Assembly (NCBI RefSeq): GCF_013340305.1
Contig: NZ_BLVP01000006.1
Location: forward strand, 62,001 to 126,000
Reading direction: 5' to 3'
Origin: Desulfovibrio psychrotolerans
GTDB taxonomy: Bacteria > Desulfobacterota > Desulfovibrionia > Desulfovibrionales > Desulfovibrionaceae
DNA length: 64,000 bases
Position 1 is the first letter of the stretch. Each line of letters starts with the position of its first letter. Under the pieces are notes generated by a model. That model was not told the origin of the DNA. It did no database searches and worked only from the letters and a program-made list of their open reading frames with translations. This document shows positions 17,814-26,075 of this stretch, piece after piece. Made by a program: the position numbers and the translations under genes.

Positions 17814-18488
17814 CTAGTCCGCGTCTTCTCCGGTAAAAACATCGGACCCGTACCGGGCCATCAGTTCTCCCGTTTCGCGGTAGTGGTCGCGCATGTAGCG
17901 CTCTATGGTAAGCCCGTCCCCGGCCTTCAGCACATCCAGCAATGCCTTGTGCCGCTGGTATATGGCCTCGGGAGGATAGAGAGCCTTAAGGTGATGGCTG
18001 AGCAGAAAATGGGTAACCCCCCGGCTGGAACGCAGAGAAAACTCCACCAGCAGCTCACTGTCCACCTTCGCAAACATGGAGTTGTGAAACTCATGGTCCA
18101 GCCGCGTCATCTCGCTTACATCACGCGAACCTGCGGCAATCTCTCCCATCTTGGCCACTATCCCGGCAAGGTGCGCGTAGTCCGCATCCGTGAACAGATG
18201 CGTGGTCTGCGCAAGGGCAAAGCCTTCCAGCACCCCGCCCAGCACATAGCTGTCCAGAATCTGCTTGGCCGTGAGAGACACCACGGACTTGCCCACCTGC
18301 GGACGGGAAACCACGATCCCCTCGCGCATAAGCTGCAACAGGGCCTCCCGCACCGGAGCACGGCTAATCTCCAGTTCGGCGGCCACCAGGCTTTCCTTGA
18401 TGCGCTGCCCCGGCTTCATATCACCATTCAGGATCTTGTCCTTGAGGTAGGCGACAACCTGCTCCGCGTAGGTACTCTTCTGAATCAT
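17814..18488 (-). CDS. GntR family transcriptional regulator, FCD type
   Basis: A 224-residue protein from ATG 18488, which has CAGGAA upstream; an in-frame ATG at 18542 lacks a site. The N-terminal winged helix carries the GntR pattern (LKDKILNGDMKPGQRIKE, then EISRAPVREALLQL). The C-terminal domain, rich in helix, is the FCD ligand-binding fold, with candidate metal ligands Asp and His in MTRLDHEFHNSM. FCD regulators usually sense small carboxylates or sugar acids and repress neighbouring catabolic or transport genes. No obvious target operon is adjacent except the small lipoprotein and the divergent FG-GAP gene. Confidence 0.88.
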   Translation of the reverse strand: MIQKSTYAEQVVAYLKDKILNGDMKPGQRIKESLVAAELEISRAPVREALLQLMREGIVVSRPQVGKSVVSLTAKQILDSYVLGGVLEGFALAQTTHLFTDADYAHLAGIVAKMGEIAAGSRDVSEMTRLDHEFHNSMFAKVDSELLVEFSLRSSRGVTHFLLSHHLKALYPPEAIYQRHKALLDVLKAGDGLTIERYMRDHYRETGELMARYGSDVFTGEDAD

Positions 18489-18632
18489 GCTGTTCCTGTT
18501 CCGGCCAGATTCCGGCACTCTCGGCTGCCGTCGATGAGGCACTATACAGGCATTTTGTGCGGAATATCAACCTGCACAGCAGGGCGGATTTGCGGCCTCT
18601 GCGGCCCTGCTCCTTTCCCCGCCGCGCCCCCG

Positions 18633-18668
18633 CAACTCCCGCAGCTCTCCCAGCTCTCCCAGCTCTCT
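18633..18668. repeat. 9-bp tandem repeat, four units
   Basis: CAACTCCCG, CAGCTCTCC, CAGCTCTCC and CAGCTCTCT follow one another. The array sits in the divergent region between the GntR regulator and the FG-GAP lipoprotein. Confidence 0.85.
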
Positions 18669-18773
18669 CTGTTGCCATGAGGCATAGAACGGCCTATACC
18701 TTACAAAACCCATGCCTTGCACCTCGCAGGCAGGCATCACCAGTACCCGGCTGCCGCCGGAAAGGGGGCTTTC

Positions 18774-20585
18774 ATGAGGCATCGGACTGACCAGCAGCAC
18801 GTTGGCTGGTATCACTCAGGCCTGTATCACCCGGGCCTGTATCGCTCGGGCCGGCAGAACGCTTCGGACACACCAAACCGCCGCCACCGCCCATACACAC
18901 AGGCAACGCTCTGCCTGCTGGTTGTGTTGCTCGTGGTGCTTGCGGCAGGGTGCAGGGGCGTTAAAACAGGCCATGCCGGAACAGCAACACCGGATACCGG
19001 AACCGCCGCCATGGCCGTTCCCTACCCCGCCGTGCCGGACTTCACCACCAACCCTTTTGCCTTGGGACCGGGGGGCGAATGGGGCACCGGCCTTGCGCTG
19101 GCAGACATGAACGGCAACGGCTACCCGGACCTTGTGGTTTCCGCAGGCAACGACAAGGCCAACCAGCACGTGGTTATCTACTTCAATAACGGCAGCAACA
19201 AGATCAATCCCAATCCCGGCTGGGTATCGCAGGATACAGACCACCACGGTACGCTGGCAGTGGGCGACATAGACGGCAACGGCTGGCTGGATATCGCGGT
19301 CTCCGTATTTCTGGGGCAGGACCTTTCCTACGAAGGCGGCGGGGTGAAGGTCTATTACAACTACGGCCCGCCCAACTATCTGGAGCGCACGCCCTCATTC
19401 AAGGTGACGGGCTTTCCCGCTTACGGATGCGCGCTGGGCGATATTAACGGCGACGGCAGGCTGGACCTTGCCGTGGCGGGCGGTGAGCCCATCCCCGAAG
19501 TGGAGAGCTTTGCTACGCAGGAATGCGGCACCGGCGACGCAGCGCAGACTTCCCGCCGCACGGGAGCAGCCCCGCAATCCGCCGAGCCGGAGAATTTGCA
19601 GGCGGGCGGAACGCAGGAACCGCCCTACGAAACACCCGGACGCATCTACCTCAATGTGGGGGGAAAATTCTATGAGAACGCGGTCTGGAAGACAGACGAC
19701 GCCTTTGTAGCCATGGCCGTGGACTTTGCCGATGCCAACTATGACGGACTTATGGACGTTATCTTCCAGTCCGCCCCGGTGCGTATCTATCTTGGCTCTC
19801 GCACGGCGCAAGGCACCAACCTTTCCACTTCACCGGACTGGGTGAGCACCGATGCCAACTATTACGGCAACGGGTTCGACTACGCGGCCTCGCTGCAACA
19901 GCCCGCCGACCTTGCCAAGCCCTCCTTCTCCCTTGCCACCTCGTCCAACAGCTACATGGGGCAGGGCAGAGGCGGCTTTTCGCTCTACCGTTTCCTTTCT
20001 CCCTTCGTCATCCAGTACAAGCCCCGGACCAGCGCACCCAACTGGCAGTCCCGCTACGGCGACTGGGGCAGCGGCGTGCGGCTTGCCGATGTGGACAACG
20101 ACGGCAACCTGGACATGCTCACCCATCGCTGGAACACGCCGGGATTCAACGACCTGAAGGGCAGGCTGCTGCTCTTTCAGGGCAACGGCGGCCTGTTCAC
20201 CACAGACGAGGCCGTATGGCAGTCCGATGCCTCCTCCATTATAGAAACCATTCAGGTGGCGGATCTGGACAGGGCTGCGGAACGTTCGGAATCGCAGCTT
20301 ATACGCATCACTGCCGAAAACTGGAGCCCCGGCCAAACGGGCCAGTCCATGGTCTACCTGCAACGGCAGGTCATCGCCGCCATTGATGAGGTAAGGGTAA
20401 ACGGCATACTCTACGCTGCCGGACGCGACTACATAACCGTTCCCGGCAGAAACTGGATTTCCTTTGCCATACCGCTGCCGGATAAAGCAGCCGTGACCGT
20501 GCGCTACCGCTGGTCGCCGGAACTGGACGTGGTGTACACCAACTGGAACTGCGACCTCGGCAACTACATCTACTTCCACCGGTAG
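18774..20585 (+). CDS. FG-GAP/VCBS-repeat lipoprotein
   Basis: A 603-residue protein starting at ATG 18774 with AAAGGGGG six bases upstream. After an unusual N-terminal part with a five-residue repeat (WYHSG, LYHPG, LYRSG) comes a hydrophobic segment and lipobox LAAGC, so the mature protein is a lipoprotein. At least five calcium-binding-like FG-GAP loops are visible: DMNGNGYPD, DIDGNGWLD, DINGDGRLD, DANYDGLMD and DVDNDGNLD. These form a beta-propeller in the family. Propellers of this sort mediate adhesion or protein binding at the cell surface; no catalytic domain is seen. A terminator follows. The role is unknown. Confidence 0.8.
   Translation: MRHRTDQQHVGWYHSGLYHPGLYRSGRQNASDTPNRRHRPYTQATLCLLVVLLVVLAAGCRGVKTGHAGTATPDTGTAAMAVPYPAVPDFTTNPFALGPGGEWGTGLALADMNGNGYPDLVVSAGNDKANQHVVIYFNNGSNKINPNPGWVSQDTDHHGTLAVGDIDGNGWLDIAVSVFLGQDLSYEGGGVKVYYNYGPPNYLERTPSFKVTGFPAYGCALGDINGDGRLDLAVAGGEPIPEVESFATQECGTGDAAQTSRRTGAAPQSAEPENLQAGGTQEPPYETPGRIYLNVGGKFYENAVWKTDDAFVAMAVDFADANYDGLMDVIFQSAPVRIYLGSRTAQGTNLSTSPDWVSTDANYYGNGFDYAASLQQPADLAKPSFSLATSSNSYMGQGRGGFSLYRFLSPFVIQYKPRTSAPNWQSRYGDWGSGVRLADVDNDGNLDMLTHRWNTPGFNDLKGRLLLFQGNGGLFTTDEAVWQSDASSIIETIQVADLDRAAERSESQLIRITAENWSPGQTGQSMVYLQRQVIAAIDEVRVNGILYAAGRDYITVPGRNWISFAIPLPDKAAVTVRYRWSPELDVVYTNWNCDLGNYIYFHR
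18807..18851 (+). repeat. 15-bp in-frame tandem repeat in the FG-GAP gene
   Basis: Three 15-bp units starting at 18807, 18822 and 18837 encode WYHSG, LYHPG and LYRSG, ahead of the lipoprotein signal core. Confidence 0.9.
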
Positions 20586-20606
20586 AGCGTGCAGACGAAA
20601 GACAAC

Positions 20607-20650
20607 GGCAGGCCGTTTTTCCGCCCGATGCGGAGAAGCGGCCTGCCTTT
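20607..20650 (+). terminator. Terminator after the FG-GAP gene
   Basis: GGCAGGCCG (20607-20615) pairs with CGGCCTGCC (20639-20647), with an inner TCCGC/GCGGA hairpin, followed by TTT. Confidence 0.7.
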
Positions 20651-20730
20651 GCCCGAGCCTGACCAAACCAGCTCGGGCCTGCTCGGTCTGCCCCGCCAGA
20701 TACGGACGAAACCGGGCCGAACCCTGCGCT

Positions 20731-20770
20731 CCCCTGCACAATCCTGCTCACCCCTGCACAATCGGACGCA
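20731..20770. repeat. 20-bp direct repeat, two copies
   Basis: CCCCTGCACAATC begins at 20731 and again at 20751. The repeat lies between the FG-GAP terminator and the arsR promoter. Confidence 0.75.
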
Positions 20771-20835
20771 TACAGGGGCATCCGAATGAATGAGGGAAAC
20801 CGGCACCCCCTCTCCATCGTTCCGCTCTTTTCCCA

Positions 20836-20863
20836 TTGACACATCCGCATAGGCGGATATGAT
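20836..20863 (+). promoter_or_regulatory. arsR promoter with embedded operator dyad
   Basis: TTGACA (20836-20841) and TATGAT (20858-20863) are 16 bases apart. A perfect dyad ATCCGC-ATAG-GCGGAT (20843-20858) fills the spacer, exactly where an ArsR repressor would block polymerase. The expected transcript start is about base 20870, which is the A of the arsR start codon. Confidence 0.75.
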
Positions 20864-20869
20864 GCTGCC

Positions 20870-21217
20870 ATGGAAACACTCGCGGACCACCTCAAGGCCC
20901 TTTCAGACCCCACGCGACTGCGCATTACCCGCCTGCTGTGCCACGGCGAGCTGTGCATATGCGACCTTATGGCTGCGCTGGACATGCCGCAATCCACCAT
21001 CTCACGCCATATTTCGTACCTGAAAAAATCCGGCTGGGTGCGCGGCAGGCGGAGCAAAAAATGGGTGTACTACTCGCTTACCGAACCGGAGCATCCCGTG
21101 CAGGCAAAGGTGCTTGCCACCCTGCGCGAGGCGTTGCCCGCCATGCAGGAGTCGCGCGGGGACTATGCACGCCTGCGGCGGCATCTCACGGCCAAACTGG
21201 CCTCCCGCTGCGGCTGA
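20870..21217 (+). CDS. arsR: ArsR family arsenic-responsive repressor
   Basis: A 115-residue winged-helix repressor. The metalloid-binding motif ELCICDL has Cys29 and Cys31, with Cys24 nearby; in ArsR proteins these thiolates bind As(III) or Sb(III) and release the operator. The recognition helix follows (MPQSTISRHISYL, about residues 40-52). No Shine-Dalgarno sequence precedes the ATG, and the promoter -10 ends only six bases upstream, so the mRNA is probably leaderless. It lies upstream of an Acr3-type efflux gene and should control both. Confidence 0.92.
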   Translation: METLADHLKALSDPTRLRITRLLCHGELCICDLMAALDMPQSTISRHISYLKKSGWVRGRRSKKWVYYSLTEPEHPVQAKVLATLREALPAMQESRGDYARLRRHLTAKLASRCG

Positions 21218-21337
21218 CGGGAGCAGCGACCGCGCGCGCCATACTGCAGGCTCAGAATGAACACCAACACAAATACGCCGCCCGTGCGGCATTGTATAAA
21301 CCTTTCACCGTAATCCCAAACAACAGAGGATGCACCC

Positions 21338-22432
21338 ATGGCAGAATCATTGATGAAAAAACTTTCGTTTCTGGATAGATACCTCACCCTGTGGATATTC
21401 CTTGCCATGTTCATCGGCGTGGCATGCGGATACTTCTACCCCGGCGTGCAGGACGTGATAAACAGCTTTCAGGTGGGCACCACCAACATTCCCATCGCCA
21501 TAGGGCTCATCCTCATGATGTACCCGCCCCTTGCCAAGGTGCGCTACGAAGAACTGGGGCAGGTCTTCCGCAACACAAAAGTGCTCATGCTCTCGCTGGT
21601 GCAGAACTGGGTCATCGGCCCCATTCTCATGTTCGGTCTGGCAGTGACCTTTCTGGCGGGATATCATGAGTACATGGTGGGCCTCATCCTCATAGGGCTT
21701 GCACGCTGCATCGCCATGGTCATTGTCTGGAACGACCTTGCCAAGGGCGATACAGAATACTGCGCCGGACTGGTGGCCTTTAACTCCGTGTTTCAGGTGC
21801 TCTTCTTCTCCGTCTACGCCTATGTGTTCATAACCGTTCTGCCGGGCTGGTTCGGGCTGGAAGGCGCGGTGGTGGATATTTCCATAGGCCAGATAGCGGA
21901 GAGCGTGTTCATCTATCTGGGCATTCCGTTCCTCGCGGGCATGGCTTCGCGCTATATCGGCATCCGGACCAAGGGCAAGGAATGGTACGAAACGGTCTTT
22001 GTGCCCAAAATCAGCCCGCTCACGCTGGTCTTCCTGCTCTTCACCATCCTTGTCATGTTTTCCCTGAAGGGTGACAAGGTGGTGGAACTGCCCATGGACG
22101 TTATTCTCATCGCCATTCCGCTTACCGTGTACTTTCTGGTCATGTTCCTCGTGTCCTTTTACCTCTCCTACAAGGCGAACGCCACGTACGAACAGACCAC
22201 CACGCTCAGTTTCACCGCCGCGTCCAACAACTTTGAACTGGCCATTGCCGTTGCCATTGCCGTGTTCGGTATAAACTCCGGCGTGGCCTTTGCCGCCGTT
22301 ATCGGCCCGCTGGTAGAAGTGCCCGTGCTCATCGCGCTGGTGAACGTGGCCCTCTACTTCAAACGCAAGTACTTCCCCACCGCTGTGAACACCCCCAGCG
22401 GGGTATGCCACGTAAAGTGCCCGACTGCCTAA
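21338..22432 (+). CDS. acr3: Acr3 family arsenite efflux transporter
   Basis: A 364-residue, roughly ten-helix inner membrane protein with AGAGGA before ATG 21338. The Acr3 signature [18 protein letters not shown] contains the conserved Cys124 required for As(III) transport in studied members. A second signature region ([19 protein letters not shown]) lies towards the C-terminus. It exports arsenite using the proton gradient. It follows arsR by 120 bases and no arsC reductase gene is present in the window, so arsenate reduction would need another locus. Confidence 0.92.
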   Translation: MAESLMKKLSFLDRYLTLWIFLAMFIGVACGYFYPGVQDVINSFQVGTTNIPIAIGLILMMYPPLAKVRYEELGQVFRNTKVLMLSLVQNWVIGPILMFGLAVTFLAGYHEYMVGLILIGLARCIAMVIVWNDLAKGDTEYCAGLVAFNSVFQVLFFSVYAYVFITVLPGWFGLEGAVVDISIGQIAESVFIYLGIPFLAGMASRYIGIRTKGKEWYETVFVPKISPLTLVFLLFTILVMFSLKGDKVVELPMDVILIAIPLTVYFLVMFLVSFYLSYKANATYEQTTTLSFTAASNNFELAIAVAIAVFGINSGVAFAAVIGPLVEVPVLIALVNVALYFKRKYFPTAVNTPSGVCHVKCPTA

Positions 22433-22465
22433 ACTGAACGGCGGCTTCGTTGTGACAAACAATAC

Positions 22466-22492
22466 GGCCTCTCCGGTTATGCCGGAGAGGCC
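22466..22492. terminator. Hairpin between acr3 and the second chemoreceptor
   Basis: An 11-bp perfect stem GGCCTCTCCGG/CCGGAGAGGCC with a five-base loop. The T-tract is poor, so it may act as a weak bidirectional terminator between convergent genes. Confidence 0.6.
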
Positions 22493-22500
22493 GCTTGCGT

Positions 22501-22570
22501 GCTGTATCGGACCATACCTGACTGTATCAGGTTGTATCAGGCTGTATCAGACGGTATCGGGCTGTATCGG
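22501..22570. repeat. 10-bp tandem repeat, seven units
   Basis: Successive 10-base units from 22501 are variants of GCTGTATCGG (GCTGTATCGG, ACCATACCTG, ACTGTATCAG, GTTGTATCAG, GCTGTATCAG, ACGGTATCGG, GCTGTATCGG). The array ends nine bases before the stop codon of the convergent chemoreceptor gene. Confidence 0.9.
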
Positions 22571-22579
22571 GGCGAACGA

Positions 22580-24613
22580 CTAGCTGTTTTCGCGCTGCAT
22601 GTCGTCGATAATGGCCTTCAGCTTCTGCGCCTGCGCGGCAAGTTCCATAACCGCCTGCGCGGACTGCCGCATGGCGTCGCTGGTCTCTTCGGATATCCGG
22701 TTCACCTCGTCCACCGCGCTGTTAATCTCTTCCGAGGCGGCAGACTGCTGCTCACAGGCGGTGGCAATGCTCTGCACCTGCGCGGAGACACTGTCCACCA
22801 GCGCCACAATGGACGCCAGAGAATTGCCCGCCTCCTGCGCCCTGCCGGTAACGGAACCTATCTGCTTCACCGTGCCGGCAACCTGCCCCATACTGTTCTG
22901 GGTGCCCTTCTGGATGTCGGCAATGGATGCGCCCACTTCCTTCGTCGCCTGCACGGTCTTTTCTGCCAGCTTGCGCACCTCGTCCGCCACCACCGCAAAT
23001 CCGCGCCCGGCATCGCCCGCGCGGGCGGCTTCAATGGCCGCATTCAAAGCCAGCAGGTTGGTCTGGTCCGCAATGTCGGAGATAACATCCATAATCGCGC
23101 CTATGCGCTCCGCGCTGGTTCCCAGCAGCTTCATATCCCGTTCCAGATCCTCGGAATGCTGCCGCACGGAATGAATGCCGCTGATCATGGACTCCACAAT
23201 GGACGCCCCGGCAGCCGCGGTCGACTTGGTATCTCCCGCCGTTTCTGCCGCACCGCCCGCGCTTCTGGCCACTTCCAGCACCGAGGCGTTCATCTGCTCC
23301 ATGGCGGTGGCCGTCTCGCCCGTACGTTGGGTCTGGGTTTCCGCACCGCGCGAAGATTGTTCTATCTGAGCAGAAAGCTCCTCAGAAGCAGCGGAAATAA
23401 TCTCCACAATGCCCTGCAACTGTCCCGCCGCCTGCAGCATGCCCTCACGCTTGGCCTGCTCCGCCTGTCTGCGGGCTTCTTCCGCCTGCGCCGTGGCCTC
23501 CTGCGCCTTTATGGTCTCTTCCGCCGCAAGGCGCGTCTGTTCGTTGGCAAGACCTATTTTTTCCCTGAGCGTGGCAACCATCTGCCGCAACGCATCGGCA
23601 AGCACCCCCACCTCGTCGTTGGTCTTCACGGCAAGCTCACGGTTCAGATCGCCCGCCGCAACGGCAGAGGCAAACTCCGTGGTGCGCGCCACGGGATTAG
23701 CCAGCGACCGGGCAATAACCCACGCAGCAAAAATCATGATCGGGATAAGCCCCGCCATGACCAGCAGGGACGAGTTGGCAACCTTGGCCTGCGCCTGTTC
23801 AATGCTCTCAATGGGCATGCCGATGAACCACATGCCTATGTTCGCACCCTGCATGTCCCGCACGGGCCAGTATGCGGTCTGGTAGTCCCTGCCCAGAATG
23901 GTGTTGCGGGCAAGATAAGACTGCCCGCCACGCAGCACGGTCTCTATGACCTTGGGGTTGTCCATGGTTGTTCCCACAGCCCGCTTGCCCGCGTTCACAA
24001 TGGTGGTCATGGCCCGGGTGGATTCCTTGAATATGGTCACCTCCAGCCCGGTAAACGCCTTTATGTCGTCCACAAACCGTTCCTGCACAAGGGAACAGCC
24101 AATGGCCACCGAACCGATAATCCGCCCGCCGTCCATGACAGGAGCCCCCGCACGGATGGAAAACGGCACAACCGTTCCGGACACTATTCCCGCGCCTGCC
24201 TGCCCGCGCAGCGCGCTCTGCACCGTCTGCTGGTCCATGACGGAATCGCCCGTCTTGTCCGAATGCCCGCGGGCGAGCACCTTGCCCTGCGCGTCCGTCA
24301 AGGTAAGAAAGTCGGCATGCGTATCCTGCATCAGCGACCGCGCAAGCGCGGCAAGTCTGGCAGAATCGCCCGCCAGCATGGCTGAGGCCAAATCCTGATC
24401 TCTGGCAACAAACCGGATCTCCTCAAGATACTTTGCAGAAACGTTTGCAATATGCCGATCAACAACCTTTTGCATGGTGGTAATGTTTTTTTCCGATTCC
24501 TCGGAGAACCCCTGCCGCATGAAGTAGTTTGCCGTTCCGAACATGGACAGTGCCGTTACAACAACGATTGCCACAGCCATAAGAAGCAGCTTGTACAAAA
24601 TTTTGAAACGCAT
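22580..24613 (-). CDS. Methyl-accepting chemotaxis protein with Cache sensor
   Basis: A 677-residue chemoreceptor. TM1 spans about residues 7-29 and TM2 residues 281-303; the 250-residue periplasmic part between them has the Cache pattern ([14 protein letters not shown], later [11 protein letters not shown] and [12 protein letters not shown]). HAMP follows, then a signalling hairpin with tip [20 protein letters not shown]. Cache receptors commonly bind amino acids, organic acids or other small metabolites; the ligand is not predictable here. The C-terminus is short and lacks an obvious CheR tether. It is monocistronic. Confidence 0.92.
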   Translation of the reverse strand: MRFKILYKLLLMAVAIVVVTALSMFGTANYFMRQGFSEESEKNITTMQKVVDRHIANVSAKYLEEIRFVARDQDLASAMLAGDSARLAALARSLMQDTHADFLTLTDAQGKVLARGHSDKTGDSVMDQQTVQSALRGQAGAGIVSGTVVPFSIRAGAPVMDGGRIIGSVAIGCSLVQERFVDDIKAFTGLEVTIFKESTRAMTTIVNAGKRAVGTTMDNPKVIETVLRGGQSYLARNTILGRDYQTAYWPVRDMQGANIGMWFIGMPIESIEQAQAKVANSSLLVMAGLIPIMIFAAWVIARSLANPVARTTEFASAVAAGDLNRELAVKTNDEVGVLADALRQMVATLREKIGLANEQTRLAAEETIKAQEATAQAEEARRQAEQAKREGMLQAAGQLQGIVEIISAASEELSAQIEQSSRGAETQTQRTGETATAMEQMNASVLEVARSAGGAAETAGDTKSTAAAGASIVESMISGIHSVRQHSEDLERDMKLLGTSAERIGAIMDVISDIADQTNLLALNAAIEAARAGDAGRGFAVVADEVRKLAEKTVQATKEVGASIADIQKGTQNSMGQVAGTVKQIGSVTGRAQEAGNSLASIVALVDSVSAQVQSIATACEQQSAASEEINSAVDEVNRISEETSDAMRQSAQAVMELAAQAQKLKAIIDDMQRENS

Positions 24614-24816
24614 CCAACACCCCCTGACGAAATAAGTTTGCCCGCATACGCTGTCTCACAAGCCACCTATGGCATGGAATGCCCCGTTACGCAATTGTAA
24701 CACACCAAGGATTCTATTGTTCATATTTGTAAAAACAGACCGGCGTGGTCGGGGATGCAGGCAGAGCCTCAGTCGCGTGGCAGAAGAGCAACAGTGTTGT
24801 TGTGCATACAAACAGT

Positions 24817-24855
24817 GGGTGCGTGCAATTTTGCAACACGCTCCCCTTTTTTTTT
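24817..24855 (+). terminator. Orphan plus-strand intrinsic terminator
   Basis: Stem GGG-T-GCGTG (24817-24825) pairs with CACGC-T-CCC (24837-24845) with one T-T mismatch, and is followed by nine Ts (24847-24855). No plus-strand gene ends near it: the nearest upstream plus-strand gene stops at 22432. It probably ends a small RNA or an antisense transcript. Confidence 0.7.
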
Positions 24856-24925
24856 GCAGGCCATACAACTCTTGTTTCCGTGTTTGCTGCCATACGCACT
24901 GCATGTGCCTGCCGGAACAGGGCGC

Positions 24926-24957
24926 AAAAAAAGACGACCCGCTTGTGGCGGGCCGTC
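24926..24957 (-). terminator. Terminator of the M48 protease gene
   Basis: Read on the minus strand, a ten-pair stem with one mismatch (GACG-A-CCCGC / GCGGG-C-CGTC) is followed by seven Ts (24932 to 24926). Confidence 0.85.
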
Positions 24958-25085
24958 TGTAAACCGTCTGTGGGCCGTCTTATGACAGCATGAGAGTCAT
25001 GCGGAACGAATGGGACCAATTCACCGGCAGGCACAACCATACAGCAGTGCCGGATGCCTCACCGCACGCATGCGTCACTACGCCT

Positions 25086-25868
25086 CTACTGCTGCGGCTT
25101 GTAGTACTGCATGGCCTCAGGAATAAGCCCGCGTATGCTCTGAATGCGGTTCTCCGAAGCCGGGTGGGTGGAAAGGAACTCCGGCGGCTTTTTACCCGGC
25201 TGCTGCGCAAAAGCCTGCCAGAAGTCCAGCGCGGCGCGCGGGTCGTACCCTGCCTTGGCCATAAGGATTAAACCTATGCGGTCAGCCTCGTACTCCTGCC
25301 CCCGCGAGAAGGGCAGAATAACCCCCACGTTCACACCCAGCCCCATGGCAGCCATGGTCAGCTGCTGCGAAGCGGGCGACATGTCGCTGCCGGAAATGGC
25401 AATCATGCCCACGGCAGCCCCCGTCTGCGCCGCCATGGCGGTGGAAACACGCTCCGCGCCGTGCCGCGCAATGGCGTGGCCCACCTCGTGCCCTATGACG
25501 GCGGCGAGTTGGTCATCGTTTTTAGCGTACTCGAACAGGCCGGTGTAAACAAACACCTTGCCCCCCGGCAGGCAGAAGGCATTGGGGGTTTCATCGTTGA
25601 TGATGGTGTGAAACTCCCATTGAAAATCACTGCGCCCGGAAACAGCGGCAATGCGTCTGCCCACGCGCTCCACAGCCTGCGCCTTGGGGCTGGTGGTATC
25701 GCGTTTTTCTTTTTGCAGGACGTCGCGGGCAGCCTGATGCCCCAGCGCAAGCTCCTGTTCCTGAGAAATGATGATAAGCTGGTTGCGGCCCGTATAGGGG
25801 GCCTTGGCACATCCGGCAATAAGCATCAGGCACGCCATGCAAAGGCAGAGCATGTATGATCTTTTCAT
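25086..25868 (-). CDS. M48 family metalloprotease lipoprotein
   Basis: A 260-residue protein from ATG 25868, with GGAGGG eight bases upstream. The signal ends in lipobox LIAGC, so it is a lipoprotein. The zinc motif HEVGHAIARH is intact, preceded by NAFCLPGGKVFVYTG and followed by the family's third-ligand region (YEADRIGLILMAKAGYDPRA). It resembles the LoiP/BepA group of envelope-quality-control proteases, which cleave misfolded outer membrane proteins. It lacks the TPR extension of BepA. It is monocistronic and diverges from topA. Confidence 0.9.
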   Translation of the reverse strand: MKRSYMLCLCMACLMLIAGCAKAPYTGRNQLIIISQEQELALGHQAARDVLQKEKRDTTSPKAQAVERVGRRIAAVSGRSDFQWEFHTIINDETPNAFCLPGGKVFVYTGLFEYAKNDDQLAAVIGHEVGHAIARHGAERVSTAMAAQTGAAVGMIAISGSDMSPASQQLTMAAMGLGVNVGVILPFSRGQEYEADRIGLILMAKAGYDPRAALDFWQAFAQQPGKKPPEFLSTHPASENRIQSIRGLIPEAMQYYKPQQ

Positions 25869-25935
25869 TAAAGCATCCCTCCGGGGATACACCCGCCTTC
25901 CGCCTTGGCGCGGGGCCGGTCTCCGAAATGGTTAC

Positions 25936-25963
25936 TTGACGCGGTTGGCATTTGTCGTATTTT
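25936..25963 (+). promoter_or_regulatory. Possible sigma-70 promoter of topA
   Basis: TTGACG (25936-25941), a 16-base spacer and TATTTT (25958-25963). The start would give a leader of about 105 bases before ATG 26076. Confidence 0.45.
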
Positions 25964-26075
25964 CCCCTACCTGAAAGGGAACGTAACCGATACGAGAGGA
26001 CGCGCCGTCCTCCCGCTGACACTTCATATATTGAACACCTCCGGCCCGAAAAGCAATCGGGAAACAGGAATCCGC

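Larger units (their letters stand above)
24614..25085. other. Intergenic region with dyads, a plus-strand orphan terminator and a minus-strand terminator
   Basis: From left to right: a dyad GGCAT-gga-ATGCC (about 24672-24684), a dyad GTTAC-gcaatt-GTAAC (24686-24701), an AT-richer stretch likely to hold the leftward chemoreceptor promoter, a GC-richer tract with several small hairpins (24735-24810), then the plus-strand terminator and the M48 protease terminator. No protein gene was supported. Confidence 0.5.

Noticed and set aside
18717-18773. Earlier ATG for the FG-GAP lipoprotein at 18717
   Set aside because: No ribosome site precedes it, whereas AAAGGGGG precedes ATG 18774.
22501-22570. 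The 10-bp array as a CRISPR or integration site
   Set aside because: The units are contiguous without spacers and too short; no integrase, tRNA or cas gene is nearby.
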